From positions 592,637-656,636 of the forward strand of contig CAJNDS010002125.1 of assembly GCA_905221605.1 (NCBI GenBank): 64,000 bases of DNA, read 5' to 3'. The position numbers were made by a program, and so were the translations under genes. This DNA is from Symbiodinium natans. Taxonomy: Eukaryota; Sar; Dinophyceae; Suessiales; Symbiodiniaceae. Below, in pieces: positions 63,150-64,000 of this stretch; position 1 is the first letter of the stretch; every line of letters begins with the position of its first letter. The notes below the pieces were generated by a model. That model was not told the DNA's origin and searched no databases. It saw only the letters and a list, made by a program, of their open reading frames with translations.

Positions 63150-64000
63150 TGGGCTCGCGTTGTATCGACAGTGACTGGTTGTATCGACAGTGACTGGACA
63201 GTGCAGCTGTACAGAAATGCACTGACTAGGTTTATGTGCACTAGGTCTATGTGCGCACGTATGGGCGTTTTTAAGAGCACACAACAGCATCATGGCAGAT
63301 TATGTGTGAAAAAGCTGTGCTCGCTCTCCTTTGTGTGCCTCCTGACACGTTATTGTTGTGCTTACTCAACAGTGTCTGCATCAAATCTTCATGCACTTGT
63401 TACTTCTTGTATGTGCAGCCACTTGCAATGCTCAAAAGGAAAGAGAAGACAAAGCTTGCATATGTCTTTTGCTTTTTCATGCAGCTTTTCTGTAGTTCTA
63501 TGTAGTCGCACTTTCATGTCGGCTGTGCGCGCTTGCAGCTTTCTAGCTTGAGCATTCTGCTAGCGATTTTATGGGTTACTTGTCTGGCGTCTAGGTGCAG
63601 AGTAGGCCTCTGTTTTTGCCTGCTAGGGGGTCTGCAGAACCGCTGCAGGGAAGTTACAGCAAACCGGTGGCAAGCCGCAACAAGTTCTCTGACAAAAGAG
63701 GTCTCTTTAAGATTGTATCTGTGCTTGCACCGTGGTTGTTCGAGTTGTTGGCTTGCAATTGAGCTGTTAGGCCGTGTTGGGCACGCAAAGTTTCGAGCCA
63801 AACCCCTTCAACTTGAGCTGTTTCAGGGCCGAAAACTCTCAACTTGAGCTGTTCTAGGCCGTTTTGGGCTCATGAGCCGCCGCTCGTCTGATGCGCGCCT
63901 GGAAGCCGCAGAGTTTGTTATTTGTATTCATCTATGATTTCCGTGATTTGTGTTTGAAAAACTCCTTCACAGGTGCGGCGGCGCTGCACGAGCAACCATC
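63150..64000. other. No recognised gene
   Basis: A short duplicated phrase (TTGTATCGACAGTGACTGG) occurs at about 63160 and 63180. The phrase TCAACTTGAGCTGTT recurs at about 63808 and 63838. The remainder shows only short open frames. Confidence 0.4.

Noticed and set aside
1-64000. tRNA, rRNA or other structural RNA genes
   Set aside because: No cloverleaf with intact A/B boxes and no rRNA core sequences were recognised by eye. A tRNAscan/Infernal run would be needed to exclude them.

Overview
The window looks like nuclear DNA of a dinoflagellate (Symbiodiniaceae-like or a relative). The reasons are dense interstitial arrays of the plant/alveolate-type telomere unit TTTAGGG/CCCTAAA, short GC-rich exons, introns that only keep frame if GC or GA donors are allowed beside GT, a possible dinoflagellate spliced-leader tail inside a retroelement LTR, and an LTR element with a copia-style half-tRNA primer site. 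Assignment to a genus is not possible by eye. Most gene models below were assembled by reading short exon-like islands between repeats. Exon edges are estimates unless a phase match is stated.

Layout, mostly + strand. 1-5 kb: microsatellites, a weak minus-strand membrane-protein exon pair, a 108-bp MITE and an SPX-like exon. 5-11.2 kb: Gln/Met/Pro-rich exons ending in a stop at 11199-11201. 11.4-31.1 kb: a very long run of small alpha-helical/coiled-coil exons separated by telomere-like arrays. It leads into a BTB/T1 domain split by an intron that holds a 3.6-kb 53-bp minisatellite, and then possible SPRY-like exons. 32.8-48.6 kb: a phytanoyl-CoA-dioxygenase-like gene (Fe/2-oxoglutarate family) whose ligands are found on successive exons. 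One intron has been split by an 8,677-bp LTR element (35153-43829).

That element is the most unusual object here. It has identical 219-bp LTRs, a CCCTA duplication at both ends, a primer site complementary to a Met-tRNA anticodon arm and a polypurine tract. I see no reverse transcriptase, integrase or protease. It instead carries about 7.8 kb of coding sequence in three frames joined by two steps of the same sign. The product has an S1-like domain, six CCCH zinc fingers in two triplets, and a basic tail.

49.5-64 kb: possible minus-strand exons, a HAD-type motif I exon (51.0 kb), a glycosyltransferase-like gene (52.7-57.13 kb), further exons of a HAD-like gene (58.4-59.9 kb), weak exons, and a small secreted/membrane protein gene (62.3-62.8 kb). 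Several families of 90-170-bp inverted-repeat elements are scattered through introns. Two of them contain telomere-repeat insertions, which shows that the telomere-like DNA arrived after the element did.
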